Positions 16,196 through 26,864 of a DNA stretch of 64,000 nt are shown piece after piece (position 1 is the first letter of the stretch; each line of letters starts with the position of its first letter). Source of the stretch: Streptomyces fagopyri (GTDB lineage Bacteria > Actinomycetota > Actinomycetes > Streptomycetales > Streptomycetaceae); contig NZ_CP045643.1 in assembly GCF_009498275.1 (NCBI RefSeq), positions 4,774,001-4,838,000 of the forward strand. The letters are read 5' to 3'. Position numbers and translations under genes: made by a program. A model generated the notes under the pieces. The model was not told where the DNA came from and ran no database searches. It saw only the letters and a program-made list of their open reading frames with translations.

Positions 16196-17752
16196 TCAGT
16201 GCTTGCGGCGGCGTCCCGAGCCGCCCCGGACCGTCCCCCGGCCTCCCGCGGGCTCCCGTACGGGCGCCACGGGCCCTGTGGCCGCGATGGGGACGACCGG
16301 AGACCCGGGACGGTCCGCCGAGACCACCAGGGCCGCCAGCGCTGTGGTGACCGGCACCGAGGCGACCAGACCGATCGACCCGACCAGGGTGCGCACGATC
16401 TCCTCGGCGACCAGTTCACTGTTGGCGACCGCGCCCACGCTGCTCTGGGCGATCGAGAAGAGCAGCAGCAGCGGCAGCGCGGCTCCCGCGTACGCCAGGA
16501 CGAGCGTGTTCACGACCGACGCGATGTGGTCGCGGCCGATCCGGATGCCCGCGCGGTACAGGCCGCGCCAGCCCATGGTGGGATTGGCCTCGTGCAGTTC
16601 CCAGACCGCCGAGGTCTGCGTCACCGTCACATCGTCGAGCACGCCGAGCGACCCGATGATCACCCCCGCGAGGAGCAGACCGCTCATGTCGATGGACGGG
16701 TACAGACCGTGGATCAGACCGGTGTTGTCGTCGGTGTTGCCGGTCAGTGCCGCCCAGCCGATGAACCCCGAGCCGAGCACGCCGATCAACACCAGCGAGA
16801 GCAGGGTGCCGAGCACGGCCACCGACGTACGGGCCGACAGGCCGTGACACATGTAGAGCGCGATCAGCATGATGGCGCTCGCCCCGACCACCGCCACGAC
16901 CAGCGGGTTCGCCCCCTCCAGGATGGCGGGCAGGATGAACAGCGTCAGGATGAGGAAACTGACGGCCAGCGCGATCAGCGCCATGAGGCCACGCAGCCGG
17001 CCCACCACCACGACGGCCAGTGCGAAGATCCCGGCGAGCAGCGCCATCGGGAACTTCCGGTTCACGTCGGTGACCGAGTACTGAAGATCCTTGGGTGCCG
17101 AGGGCTCGTACGCGACCACGACCTTCTCGCCCTGGTGCAACTGCCGTGACTGGTCGGGCTGGACGATCTCCGTGAACGTACGGCCCTTGTCCTTGCCGGT
17201 GTCCACCCGGACCGTCGCCTTCTTGCACGCGCCGGTCGCCTGCCGCTGGGCGGCGGAACCCCCGGCCGTGGAGGTGTCGCCGGCCGGGGTTCCCCCCGAG
17301 GCGTTCACCGACTTGCAGTCCACCTGGACGATCTTCGTGACCGTGGCCTGCTGGCTCTGCCGGTCGAAGCCGACACCGGTGCGTTCGTGCGACGGCGCGC
17401 CCCCGGGCCAGAGCACCACGAGACCCACGACGACCGCCGCGGCGAAGGGAATCAGCACGGCCGCGATGACCTTGCGCAGATGCTTGGAGACGGGCGCGGC
17501 GGGCCCATGACTGTGGCTGTGCGAGTGCCCCGGACCAGCAGGGGCGTCCGGCCCGTGCCCGTGCCCCTCCCCTGACTCGTCGGGGCCGTCAGGTCTGTGC
17601 CCGCCGTCAGGTCCGTGTCCGCGACCCGGTCCGTTGCCACCGCCCGGCCCGTGCCCGTAGCCGTTTCCGGAGCCATGTCCATGGCCGTCGCCGGGGCCGG
17701 AACCGCGCCGCGGCTCGGACGGCGGGAACGGGGGCTGCTGCATCGTGGTCAC
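16196..17752 (-). CDS. YibE/F family multi-pass membrane protein
   Basis: The 518-residue protein has a Gly/His-rich cytoplasmic N-terminus (residues 1-90, repeats such as GHGHGSGNGYGHGPGG). One transmembrane helix follows, then a soluble domain (FDRQSQQATVTKIVQVD), then about seven further transmembrane helices with the YibE/F motifs GVLDDVTVTQTSAVWEL and GRDHIASVVNTLVLAYAGAALP. The family is uncharacterised; transport is likely. The His-rich tail might bind metal, but this is inference. The GTG at 17752 is used; an ATG three codons later is equivalent. Confidence 0.87.
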   Translation of the reverse strand: MTTMQQPPFPPSEPRRGSGPGDGHGHGSGNGYGHGPGGGNGPGRGHGPDGGHRPDGPDESGEGHGHGPDAPAGPGHSHSHSHGPAAPVSKHLRKVIAAVLIPFAAAVVVGLVVLWPGGAPSHERTGVGFDRQSQQATVTKIVQVDCKSVNASGGTPAGDTSTAGGSAAQRQATGACKKATVRVDTGKDKGRTFTEIVQPDQSRQLHQGEKVVVAYEPSAPKDLQYSVTDVNRKFPMALLAGIFALAVVVVGRLRGLMALIALAVSFLILTLFILPAILEGANPLVVAVVGASAIMLIALYMCHGLSARTSVAVLGTLLSLVLIGVLGSGFIGWAALTGNTDDNTGLIHGLYPSIDMSGLLLAGVIIGSLGVLDDVTVTQTSAVWELHEANPTMGWRGLYRAGIRIGRDHIASVVNTLVLAYAGAALPLLLLFSIAQSSVGAVANSELVAEEIVRTLVGSIGLVASVPVTTALAALVVSADRPGSPVVPIAATGPVAPVREPAGGRGTVRGGSGRRRKH

Positions 17753-17831
17753 CGACCGATCATCGCAAGAACGGCGAGGGCCCTCTGTTCACCGCGCCAG
17801 ACATGACGCTAGCGTGGAAGCACCTTTGCAC

Positions 17832-19784
<1,953 letters not shown>

Positions 19785-19802
19785 GGAACCGACCCGCTCT
19801 GA

Positions 19803-19846
19803 CCGGCGCCCTTCGATGCGCACGACCGCGTATCGAACGGCGCCGG
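19803..19846 (+). terminator. Terminator of thiC
   Basis: CCGGCGCC (19803-19810) pairs with GGCGCCGG (19839-19846), and TTCGAT (19812-19817) pairs with ATCGAA (19832-19837), with one C-C mismatch between the two stems. It lies between thiC and the TerD-like gene. Confidence 0.8.
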
Positions 19847-19874
19847 AACGGGGTTCTCTCGGCAGACTGGGCCC

Positions 19875-21368
19875 ATGACATCGACATCCATGAGCAAGGG
19901 CGCCAACCTGCCGGTGGCCGTGGGGTCCGTACGGGCCGTGCTCGGCTGGACGGGAGGGGCCGGCGCGCCGGACGCGGACGCCTCGGCCCTGTTGCTCGGT
20001 GCGGACGGGCGGGTGCGGGACGACGGGGATTTCGTGTTCTACAACCAGCCTCGGCACGCCTCCGGTGCCGTACGCCACCTGGGGAAGCGGCGGGACGCCG
20101 GTGTCACGACGGACTCGGTCGAGGTGGAGCTGCGCTCGCTGGAACCGGAGATCGAGCGGGTCGTGCTGGGCGCCTCGGCGGACGGCGGCACCTTCGGTCA
20201 GCTGTCCGGGCTGACCCTGCGGCTGCTCGACGCCGGGACGCAGCGGGAGTTCGCACGCTTCGAGATGGAGGCCACGACGGAGACGGCGTTCCTCGGCGGC
20301 GAGCTGTACCGGCGCGCCGGGCAGTGGAAGTTCCGGGCGATCGGACAGGGGTATGCGTCCGGACTCGCGGGGCTCGCCACCGACTTCGGCATCAGCGTGG
20401 ACGAGGAGCCCGCTCTCCCCACCCCGGCGGCGGTGGTGCCGCCCGCGGCCCCGCCCCCGCCCACCGCCGTACAGGCCCCTGTGGCGCCTCCGACCTCTCA
20501 TGCTCCCCCGCCGCCCGCACGGCGGATTCCTCCCCCGCCCCCGACTCCGCCGACTCCGCCGGCTTCTCCGGCACCCCTGACTCCCCCAGCCGCCGCGTCG
20601 CGTCCGAGCAGGGGCGAGGAGCGGCTGCCCGTGGACATGCGCAAGCGACTATCCCTGCGCAAGGAGCAGGTGGCGGTCAGCCTGCGGAAGCACGGCGCGG
20701 AGGGCGTCACGGCGCGTGTGGTGCTGATCCTGGACGCCTCCGGCTCGATGTCCTTCCTGTACGCGAAGGGCGTCGTGGCCGATGTGGTGGAGCGGATGGC
20801 CGCCGTGGCAGCGCAGTTGGACGACGACGGCGCGATGCAGGCGTGGACGTTCGCGTCCCAGGCGGCCCGGCTGCCGGATCTGACCCTCGGGGAGCTGCCC
20901 GAGTGGCTCAAGCTCCATGTCCGGGTCGGTGAGCTGAGCCTGTTCCGGCGGAGCAGGAAGCCGCGCAAGGGGCTGCTGCCGGGGCAGGTGGACATGCGGA
21001 CGGTCGGCATCCAGAACGAGGAGCAGAAGGCGATCGCCGAGGTGCGTACGTATGTCAGGGAGCATCCGGCCGCCGATCCCACCCTGGTGCTGTTCTTCTC
21101 CGACGGCGGGGTCTATCGCAACAACGAGATCGAGCGCGAACTCCGGGAAGCGGTGGAGGAGCCGATCTTCTGGCAGTTCGTGGGCCTGGGCCGGTCCAAC
21201 TACGGCGTCCTGGAGCGGTTCGACACCCTGCCGGGCCGACGCGTCGACAACGTCGGCTTCTTCTCCGTGGACGACATCGGCGGCCTCCCGGACCCGGAGT
21301 TGTACGACCGGCTGCTCTCCGAGTTCCCCGCCTGGATCACGGCGGCCCGGCGGCAGGGCATCCTCTGA
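19875..21368 (+). CDS. TerD domain - von Willebrand factor A domain protein
   Basis: The 497-residue protein joins an N-terminal TerD domain ([40 protein letters not shown]; about residues 6-175), a proline-rich linker (about 180-245), and a C-terminal vWA domain with MIDAS motif [10 protein letters not shown] (near 287-296). TerD proteins bind Ca2+ and belong to the tellurite/stress systems; the vWA domain probably mediates metal-dependent protein contacts. No TerC or TerB partner lies nearby. The ATG at 19875 is used; ATG 19890 is possible. It is cytoplasmic. Confidence 0.92.
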   Translation: MTSTSMSKGANLPVAVGSVRAVLGWTGGAGAPDADASALLLGADGRVRDDGDFVFYNQPRHASGAVRHLGKRRDAGVTTDSVEVELRSLEPEIERVVLGASADGGTFGQLSGLTLRLLDAGTQREFARFEMEATTETAFLGGELYRRAGQWKFRAIGQGYASGLAGLATDFGISVDEEPALPTPAAVVPPAAPPPPTAVQAPVAPPTSHAPPPPARRIPPPPPTPPTPPASPAPLTPPAAASRPSRGEERLPVDMRKRLSLRKEQVAVSLRKHGAEGVTARVVLILDASGSMSFLYAKGVVADVVERMAAVAAQLDDDGAMQAWTFASQAARLPDLTLGELPEWLKLHVRVGELSLFRRSRKPRKGLLPGQVDMRTVGIQNEEQKAIAEVRTYVREHPAADPTLVLFFSDGGVYRNNEIERELREAVEEPIFWQFVGLGRSNYGVLERFDTLPGRRVDNVGFFSVDDIGGLPDPELYDRLLSEFPAWITAARRQGIL

Positions 21369-21370
21369 TC

Positions 21371-21404
21371 CGGTTGATCTGATCTGATCTGATCTGAGCT
21401 GATC
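21371..21404. repeat. Short GATCT tandem repeat
   Basis: About five copies of a GATCT pentamer, one of them degenerate (GAGCT), follow directly after the TerD-vWA stop codon. No function is evident. Confidence 0.7.
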
Positions 21405-21448
21405 TGCCGGACCGGTGGCCCGTACGCGGGCACGCCGAACACCGATCG

Positions 21449-21475
21449 GGGCCCGCGCTCGGGTGGCGCGGGCCC
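21449..21475. terminator. Bidirectional terminator
   Basis: GGGCCCGCGC pairs with GCGCGGGCCC over a 7-base loop, between the convergent TerD-vWA and membrane-protein genes. Confidence 0.8.
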
Positions 21476-21513
21476 GGTTCCTCCTGCCACTGCCTGTGTC
21501 GGACCGCAGGGGG

Positions 21514-22383
21514 TTACTCCGGCTGGTGCTCGGGCCCCCCGAAGTCCGGGCTCGAGAAATCCGGGCTGGAGAAGCTCGGCCGGGGACCGGCCGCGGGCCC
21601 GCCGTCGGGGCTGCTGAACCCCGGCCGGTTGTAACCGAGATGCGGCATGCGGCCGGTGGTGGGCGCCGGTGACGGACGGTCCAGTGCTACCGCGCCAGGA
21701 TCGGCGAGGGCGTGCCGGAGGAACGGCATGATGCCGCGCTCCAGCAGAGCCTCCCGCCAGGCTTCCCTGGCCCGGTCGACCTCCTCGTCGAGCTCGCCGC
21801 GCGCTCCTGCCTGGAGCGAGGACGAGCCGTTGCGCAGTGCGGTCAGCAGCAGGCCGACCGCGGCGACCAATATCGCGGCCGCCGTGACCGCGCCGAAGAC
21901 CCACCCGGTGGTCAGGAGGGTCTGGGCGAACGTCTGTTCCGGGTCGAGCACCTTCAGCAGGTAGCCGACGAGCAGGAAGATCACTGCCGCTGTTCCGGCG
22001 AGAACGGGAGCGAGCACCGCGATGACCGCGATGGCGCCGGCGCCGGCGGTCTCGGTGACCTCTCCCATGGTGGTGGCGAGCCCCACCGCGGCGGCGCCCG
22101 GTTCGGCGGAACCGATCTTCTCGCTGACGGCCGGGGTGGACGGCGCCGGGTGGCGCAGTTCCTCGCGGACCTTCACGTAGTGCGCGTACTCGGTCGTCGC
22201 GGCCGCCGTGATGAGCGCGGTGGCGTTGAGCGCCATGGTGCGCAGTTGCTCGGGGTTGAGCCGCCGGCCGACAGCGGCGAGTTCCGGGTGGTACGGGGCG
22301 GAGCGCAGCGCCTCATCGAGGATCCGCTCGTATTCCTGGCGGTCCTCACTCAGCAGGTGCTGCGGAACGCTGTTCATCTGCAT
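21514..22383 (-). CDS. Predicted membrane protein with FSSPD-rich C-terminus
   Basis: I do not recognise a family. The 289-residue protein has an N-terminal helical region (QEYERILDEALRSAPYHPEL), two long transmembrane helices (AIAVIAVLAPVLAGTAAVIFLLVGYL and GWVFGAVTAAAILVAAVGLLLTAL), a helical charged segment (EVDRAREAWREALLERG) and a C-terminal tail with repeated FSSPD units (RPGFSSPD, RPSFSSPDFSSPDFGGP). The tail probably faces the cytoplasm and may bind a partner protein. The start ATG at 22383 has GGGG upstream; ATG 22377 is possible. It is a single gene between the TerD-vWA gene and a phosphoesterase. Confidence 0.75.
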   Translation of the reverse strand: MQMNSVPQHLLSEDRQEYERILDEALRSAPYHPELAAVGRRLNPEQLRTMALNATALITAAATTEYAHYVKVREELRHPAPSTPAVSEKIGSAEPGAAAVGLATTMGEVTETAGAGAIAVIAVLAPVLAGTAAVIFLLVGYLLKVLDPEQTFAQTLLTTGWVFGAVTAAAILVAAVGLLLTALRNGSSSLQAGARGELDEEVDRAREAWREALLERGIMPFLRHALADPGAVALDRPSPAPTTGRMPHLGYNRPGFSSPDGGPAAGPRPSFSSPDFSSPDFGGPEHQPE

Positions 22384-22564
22384 CCCCCGATGCTCCGTAG
22401 GGCTGATGGCTCGCACGCTGACGAGCCGTTGGGCAGAAACGGAGGGGAGCCTGCTACGGATAAGCCGATGGTAGAGCGGTGACGGCACGCCGTGACAGGG
22501 GGTTTCAAGAATTTGCCCCCTGGCCGGCGTGGTCCTTCGTGGCGGACGCCTGCCCGGTGAGGGC

Positions 22565-23647
22565 TCAGTTACCCAGGGGCAGCTGTCGGACCAGCAGCTT
22601 TCCGGCCATGGTCACGCCACCGTCCATCGCGATGGCCAGTCCGTCGGCGTAAAGATGGGGTTCCTCGACCACGGGGCTCGGGTTGTCCTCGCCCTCCTCC
22701 GAGCCGACCTCGCCCAGCAGGTACGGAATGGGGCTGTGCCCGTGGACGACGCGGGTGCCGCCGTAGGTGTCCAGCAGGGAGAGCACGGCCTCGGTGCCCC
22801 CGTCGTCGCGGAAGGCGAAGCGCCTGGTCAGCTTCCGGAAGAGATCCCAGCACTCGTCGGCGTCGTTGCGGGTGAGGGTCTCGCGGATGGTGTCGTTGAC
22901 CGCTTCGATGGAGTCGCCGTAGTCGAGATAGGCGGTGGTGTCGGAGTGCATCAGGAGGTGGCCGTCGACCTCCTCCATGGCGTCGAGGCGGGCCATCCAC
23001 TGCAGGTGGTGGTCCTGGAGACGGTCCATGTCGGTCTTCTGGCCGCCGTTGAGGAGCCAGGCGGCCTGGAAGGTGGCCGTGCCCGCGCCGGAGTTCACCG
23101 GCGTGTCGCCGAACCGTCTGGCGCCGAGCAGCAGCAGCTCGTGGTTGCCCATCAGCGCCTTGCAGTAGCCGCCGACCGCGGCCGCCTCGGCGGAGAGCCG
23201 CATCACGAGGTCGATCACACCGATGCCGTCCGGGCCGCGGTCGGTGAAGTCGCCGAGGAACCAGAGGCGGGCGGTCCCGGCGGACCAGTTGCCCGCGGCG
23301 TCGAGGAGGTCCTGCTCCTGGAGCGCGGCGATCAGCTGGTCGAGGTAGCCGTGGACATCGCCGACGACGTAGAGCGGCCCCGGGCCCTCGGCCGGCTGCG
23401 GAGCCGGCCCGGTCTCGGGGTCGACGGCTACCTGAACCGTGTCACCCCGGTTGATGACGGGCAGGTCGCGCTGTGTCGGCGTGTAGCCGTCGGGCTCCTC
23501 GGCGAGTTCCTCGACCACGCCGAAAGGCTCGCCCGGAGACGTGCTCGGCACGTACGGACCGGTTTCGTGGACGTACGCGGGTACCCGAAAGTCGCGCAAC
23601 GTCTCCGTCCGCAGCACCTCGGGTCCCTGACCGGCCCCCTGAGTCAT
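22565..23647 (-). CDS. Metallophosphoesterase (calcineurin-like)
   Basis: The 360-residue protein has the dimetal phosphoesterase motifs in order: GDVHG (near residue 95), GDFTDRGPDG, GNHE, and HSDT...HGHS towards the C-terminus. This set is that of serine/threonine phosphatase-like or Ap4A hydrolase-like enzymes. The substrate is not clear. Residues 1-85 form a variable extension. The ATG at 23647 follows a GGAGGGG ribosome site; the frame is open for a further 73 codons with no supporting site. Confidence 0.88.
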   Translation of the reverse strand: MTQGAGQGPEVLRTETLRDFRVPAYVHETGPYVPSTSPGEPFGVVEELAEEPDGYTPTQRDLPVINRGDTVQVAVDPETGPAPQPAEGPGPLYVVGDVHGYLDQLIAALQEQDLLDAAGNWSAGTARLWFLGDFTDRGPDGIGVIDLVMRLSAEAAAVGGYCKALMGNHELLLLGARRFGDTPVNSGAGTATFQAAWLLNGGQKTDMDRLQDHHLQWMARLDAMEEVDGHLLMHSDTTAYLDYGDSIEAVNDTIRETLTRNDADECWDLFRKLTRRFAFRDDGGTEAVLSLLDTYGGTRVVHGHSPIPYLLGEVGSEEGEDNPSPVVEEPHLYADGLAIAMDGGVTMAGKLLVRQLPLGN

Positions 23648-23867
23648 CGACCCCTCCACCACCATCGCGCCGCATCTGCACCGGATCGGACTGCCTGGTC
23701 GCAGCTGCCCGCGGTGTCGTGGGCCCATCATAGGAATGCGGATCGCGCCATGTGATGACCCAGGGGTGGTGAATCGGAGCAGGAGCCCTGTTCGCCACGG
23801 TTTTCGCCCGAATTGGGCAGGGCTTTCCCAGGTGGAGGCCCCCGTGGCGCGCGCACCGGACGTCAAC

Positions 23868-23883
23868 CCCGGCGCGCGCCGGG
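23868..23883. terminator. GC-rich palindrome downstream of the LacI gene
   Basis: CCCGGCGCGCGCCGGG is a perfect 16-bp palindrome about 50 bases beyond the LacI stop codon. It is a likely terminator on the minus strand. Confidence 0.5.
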
Positions 23884-23933
23884 TTACCCCCGCGCGCCGA
23901 CGCCGGGCTCGACTTCTCGCGCCGGCGCCGGAC

Positions 23934-25046
23934 TCATCCCTGTTCGGGCGACCGGGGCGGGCTGACCGTCGTGCGGGGCGATCGCCGCTCGGAGGACGTC
24001 CGCACGATCAGTTCCGTCGGTATCACCTGCTCGACCGGCTGGTCGGAGTCGACCCCTTCGATGGCGTCGATGAGGAGCTGGACCACGGCGGTGCCGATCC
24101 GGCGCGGTTTGAGCGAGAGCGTGGTGATGGGGGGTTCGGTGCTGGCGTAGACGGTGGACTCGCTGCAGCAGACCAGCAGCAGGTCCTCGGGTACCCGCAG
24201 GCCGTAGCGCCGGGCCGCGGCCAGCAGGTCGGTGCCGTTCGGGTCGAAGAGGCCGTAGACGGCGTCGGGCCGGTCGGGCCGGGCCAGTAAGCGGTCCGCC
24301 GCGACGGCCCCCGCGCACGGATCGTGGGCGGGGTAGGCCTCGTACACCGGATCCTGTCCGACCCGCTCGCACCAGCGCAGGTAGGCGGTGGTGGAGAGGT
24401 GGGTGTAGGTGTCCGTGGAGGTGCCGGTCAGGAGGCCGATCCGGCGGGCGCCGGCGTCCGCGAGGTGGTCGAGGATGCCGAGGACCGCGGCCTCGTGGTC
24501 GTTGTCCACCCATGCGGTGACCGGGAGCGTGCCCGCCGGGCGGCCGTCGGAGACGACCGGTAAGCCCTGGCGGACCAGCTCACTGACGACCGGGTCCTGG
24601 TCGGAGGGGTCGATGACCACGGTTCCGTCCAGGGCGACGTTCGACCACACGTCGTGGCGCGACGTCGCCGGGAGGATGACCAGGGCGTAGCCCCGGGCGA
24701 GTGCGGCCGAGGTGGCGGCTCTGGCCATCTCCGCGAAGTACGCGAACTCCGTGAAGGTGAAAGGTTCATCCCCGTACGTCGTCACGGTCAGGCCGATGAG
24801 CCCTGACTTTCCGGTACGGAGGGTTCGGGCCGCGGCCGACGGGCGATATCCCAGTCGGTCGGCGACTTCGCGGACGTGGCGTCGGGTGGCGTCCGGGAGC
24901 CGGCCCTTGCCGTTGAGGGCATCGGACACGGTTGTGATGGAGACCCCCGCGGCCGCGGCCACGTCTCTGATACCCGCCCGGCCCGGTCGACCGCCTCGGC
25001 GGGTGGTCTCCGCCCGGCTCACCTGGTGCTTCCCTGCTGCTGTCAT
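23934..25046 (-). CDS. LacI family regulator with two TTA codons
   Basis: The 370-residue protein has a LacI helix-turn-helix (residues 25-80: GIRDVAAAAGVSITTVSDAL, RLGYRPSAAARTLRTG) and a periplasmic-binding-like core typical of sugar-responsive repressors. Two leucines are encoded by TTA (plus-strand positions 24288-24290, in ADRLLAR, and 24561-24563, in RQGLPVV). TTA is the rarest codon in Streptomyces and needs the bldA tRNA, so translation is probably linked to development. The start ATG at 25046 has only a weak ribosome site. No sugar transporter lies beside it, so the target is unknown. Confidence 0.9.
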   Translation of the reverse strand: MTAAGKHQVSRAETTRRGGRPGRAGIRDVAAAAGVSITTVSDALNGKGRLPDATRRHVREVADRLGYRPSAAARTLRTGKSGLIGLTVTTYGDEPFTFTEFAYFAEMARAATSAALARGYALVILPATSRHDVWSNVALDGTVVIDPSDQDPVVSELVRQGLPVVSDGRPAGTLPVTAWVDNDHEAAVLGILDHLADAGARRIGLLTGTSTDTYTHLSTTAYLRWCERVGQDPVYEAYPAHDPCAGAVAADRLLARPDRPDAVYGLFDPNGTDLLAAARRYGLRVPEDLLLVCCSESTVYASTEPPITTLSLKPRRIGTAVVQLLIDAIEGVDSDQPVEQVIPTELIVRTSSERRSPRTTVSPPRSPEQG

Positions 25047-25572
25047 GGCGAGCCGATAGTAGGGCTCATGCGGTGGGGTAGTGCGGACGCATATGCACGC
25101 GTTGACAGGCACGTTTCTGCATGATCAAAACAGCCCAAGTGCCTTGGAAACAAAGGAAGTTAAACGATACAATGGCAGTACGTGACTTGTCGGCGCGCAT
25201 GGGCCTGCCAAGTGGGCCATGTTTCGAAGAGGTCTCAACTCACCTGCACGGGTGATGCGCGCTACGGAGTGAGCCACCGGCGCATGCGGTTCTGGATGGT
25301 GCGCCCCCCCATTCGTACGCCTTCGTACGAAGATGACCACCGGGTGTGTGTGACGCTCATCGCAAACCGTGTGGTGCTCACATCGGGGCATCTCCGAGCG
25401 GTCATCGGGGCATACGGAGATGATCTCCGGGGTGTACGTGTCCGCCGTCGGCCGTGTGAGGTCTACGAGGATGTCCACAGCCCATTCGCAGCGGCGCCGA
25501 ATCCTCATAAGGTGAGAAGTATTGGTAGCCGTTGGTGATCATGAACCAGCGGTGGTCGCGAGGAGGACTGCG
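25047..25572. promoter_or_regulatory. 525-bp divergent region with operator-like repeats
   Basis: It is AT-richer than its surroundings and has no supported ORF. Visible elements are TTGACA at 25101-25106, TACAAT near 25169 (possible -10), the palindrome TTCGTACGAA at 25322-25331, two direct copies of CATCGGGGCAT at 25381-25391 and 25403-25413, and GGAGA-TGA-TCTCC at 25416-25428. It separates the LacI gene from an aminotransferase and may hold promoters for both. Confidence 0.5.
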
Positions 25573-26649
25573 GTGAGCGAGACGAGCCCCAAGCTGCGTG
25601 CCGAGCTGGAGGGTATCCCCACCTACAAGCCCGGCAAGCCCGCCGCGGCCGGCGCGGTGGCGTACAAGCTGTCCTCGAACGAGAACCCCTATCCGCCACT
25701 GCCCGGCGTCATCGAGAGCGTGACCGCGGCGGCGACCTCGTTCAACCGCTACCCCGACATGGCGTGCACGGGCTTGATGAACGAGTTGTCGGAACGCTTC
25801 GCGGTGCCGCTCGCGCACCTGGCCACCGGCACCGGATCGGTCGGGGTCGCCCAGCAACTGCTGCAGGCCACCAGCGGTCCCGGGGACGAGGTCATCTACG
25901 CCTGGCGGTCCTTCGAGGCGTACCCGATCATCACCCAGGTCAGCGGAGCCACCTCGGTGCGTGTGCCGCTCAGGCCGGACGAGGTCCACGACCTGGACGC
26001 CATGGCCGACGCGATCACCGACAGGACCCGGCTGATCTTCGTCTGCAACCCGAACAACCCGACCGGCACCGTGGTGCGCCGGGCCGAGCTGGAGCGGTTC
26101 CTCGACCGGGTGCCCAGTGATGTGCTGGTGGTCCTGGACGAGGCCTACCGCGAGTTCATCCGTGACGTCGAGGTGCCGGACGGTGTGGCGATCTACCGTG
26201 ACCGGCCCAACGTCTGTGTGCTGCGTACCTTCTCCAAGGCGTACGGGCTGGCGGGCCTCCGGGTCGGCTTCGCGATCGCCCATGAGCCGGTGGCGGCGGC
26301 GCTGCGCAAGACGGCCGTGCCCTTCGGTGTGAGCCAGCTCGCCCAGGACGCGGCGGTCGCCTCGCTGCGTGCCGAGGACGAGCTGCTCGGCCGGGTCGGC
26401 TCGCTGGTGTGCGAGCGCGCCCGGGTGGTCGAGACGCTCCGGGAGCAGGGCTGGACGGTGCCCGAGACCCAGGCCAACTTCGTCTGGCTCAGGCTGGGGG
26501 AGCGCACCCTCGACTTCGCGGCCGTCTGTGAGCAGGCCGGAGTCGTCGTTCGGCCCTTCGCGGGTGAAGGGGTGCGCGTGACGATCGGCGAGACGGAGGC
26601 GAACGACATCTTCCTGAAGGTGACCGAGGGCTTCCACAAGAAGCACTAG
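25573..26649 (+). CDS. Histidinol-phosphate/aromatic aminotransferase family
   Basis: This 358-residue fold-type I PLP enzyme resembles His[36 protein letters not shown], and the PLP lysine in [16 protein letters not shown] (near residue 222). The RVG arginine region closes the phosphate site. It is not in a his operon, so it may be an aromatic-amino-acid aminotransferase acting on phenylpyruvate or similar substrates. The GTG at 25573 has GAGGAGG upstream and gives a standard length. A terminator follows at 26670-26699. Confidence 0.9.
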   Translation: MSETSPKLRAELEGIPTYKPGKPAAAGAVAYKLSSNENPYPPLPGVIESVTAAATSFNRYPDMACTGLMNELSERFAVPLAHLATGTGSVGVAQQLLQATSGPGDEVIYAWRSFEAYPIITQVSGATSVRVPLRPDEVHDLDAMADAITDRTRLIFVCNPNNPTGTVVRRAELERFLDRVPSDVLVVLDEAYREFIRDVEVPDGVAIYRDRPNVCVLRTFSKAYGLAGLRVGFAIAHEPVAAALRKTAVPFGVSQLAQDAAVASLRAEDELLGRVGSLVCERARVVETLREQGWTVPETQANFVWLRLGERTLDFAAVCEQAGVVVRPFAGEGVRVTIGETEANDIFLKVTEGFHKKH

Positions 26650-26669
26650 TCCGTCCCGATCAAGGTCCT

Positions 26670-26711
26670 GACCGGCCCCCTGTCCGTGGGGAGCCGGTCG
26701 TTCCTGTTTTA
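26670..26711 (+). terminator. Rho-independent type terminator
   Basis: GACCGGC (26670-26676) pairs with GCCGGTC (26693-26699), with a run of C and G inside the stem and GTTCCTGTTTTA after it. It separates the aminotransferase from the cyd operon. Confidence 0.8.
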
Positions 26712-26749
26712 GGGACCCCCCGCCTGTCCTGCCTCGAACAGCTATGCGT

Positions 26750-26755
26750 CATAAT
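26750..26755 (+). promoter_or_regulatory. Candidate -10 element of the cyd promoter
   Basis: CATAAT is one base from TATAAT. It lies 11 bases before the Rex operator, so bound Rex would cover the start region. Confidence 0.55.
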
Positions 26756-26756
26756 T

Positions 26757-26784
26757 GCTTGTGAATGTGAACGCGTTCACAAGC
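26757..26784. promoter_or_regulatory. Rex operator(s) of the cyd operon
   Basis: TGTGAACGCGTTCACA at 26766-26781 is a perfect 16-bp palindrome matching the Rex consensus. An outer pair GCTTGTGAA (26757-26765) and TTCACAAGC (26776-26784) makes a second, wider symmetry that shares the right half-site. Rex is the NADH/NAD+ sensor that represses cydABCD in S. coelicolor when NAD+ is high. The site lies about 85 bases before the cydA start. Confidence 0.93.
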
Positions 26785-26864
26785 GTGTCCCGGTTGCCCC
26801 GTGATGCGTATGAAAAAAAGGGGCAAACTGCCGCTTCAGCAGGCGGCGTAAGGAGACTGACGTC

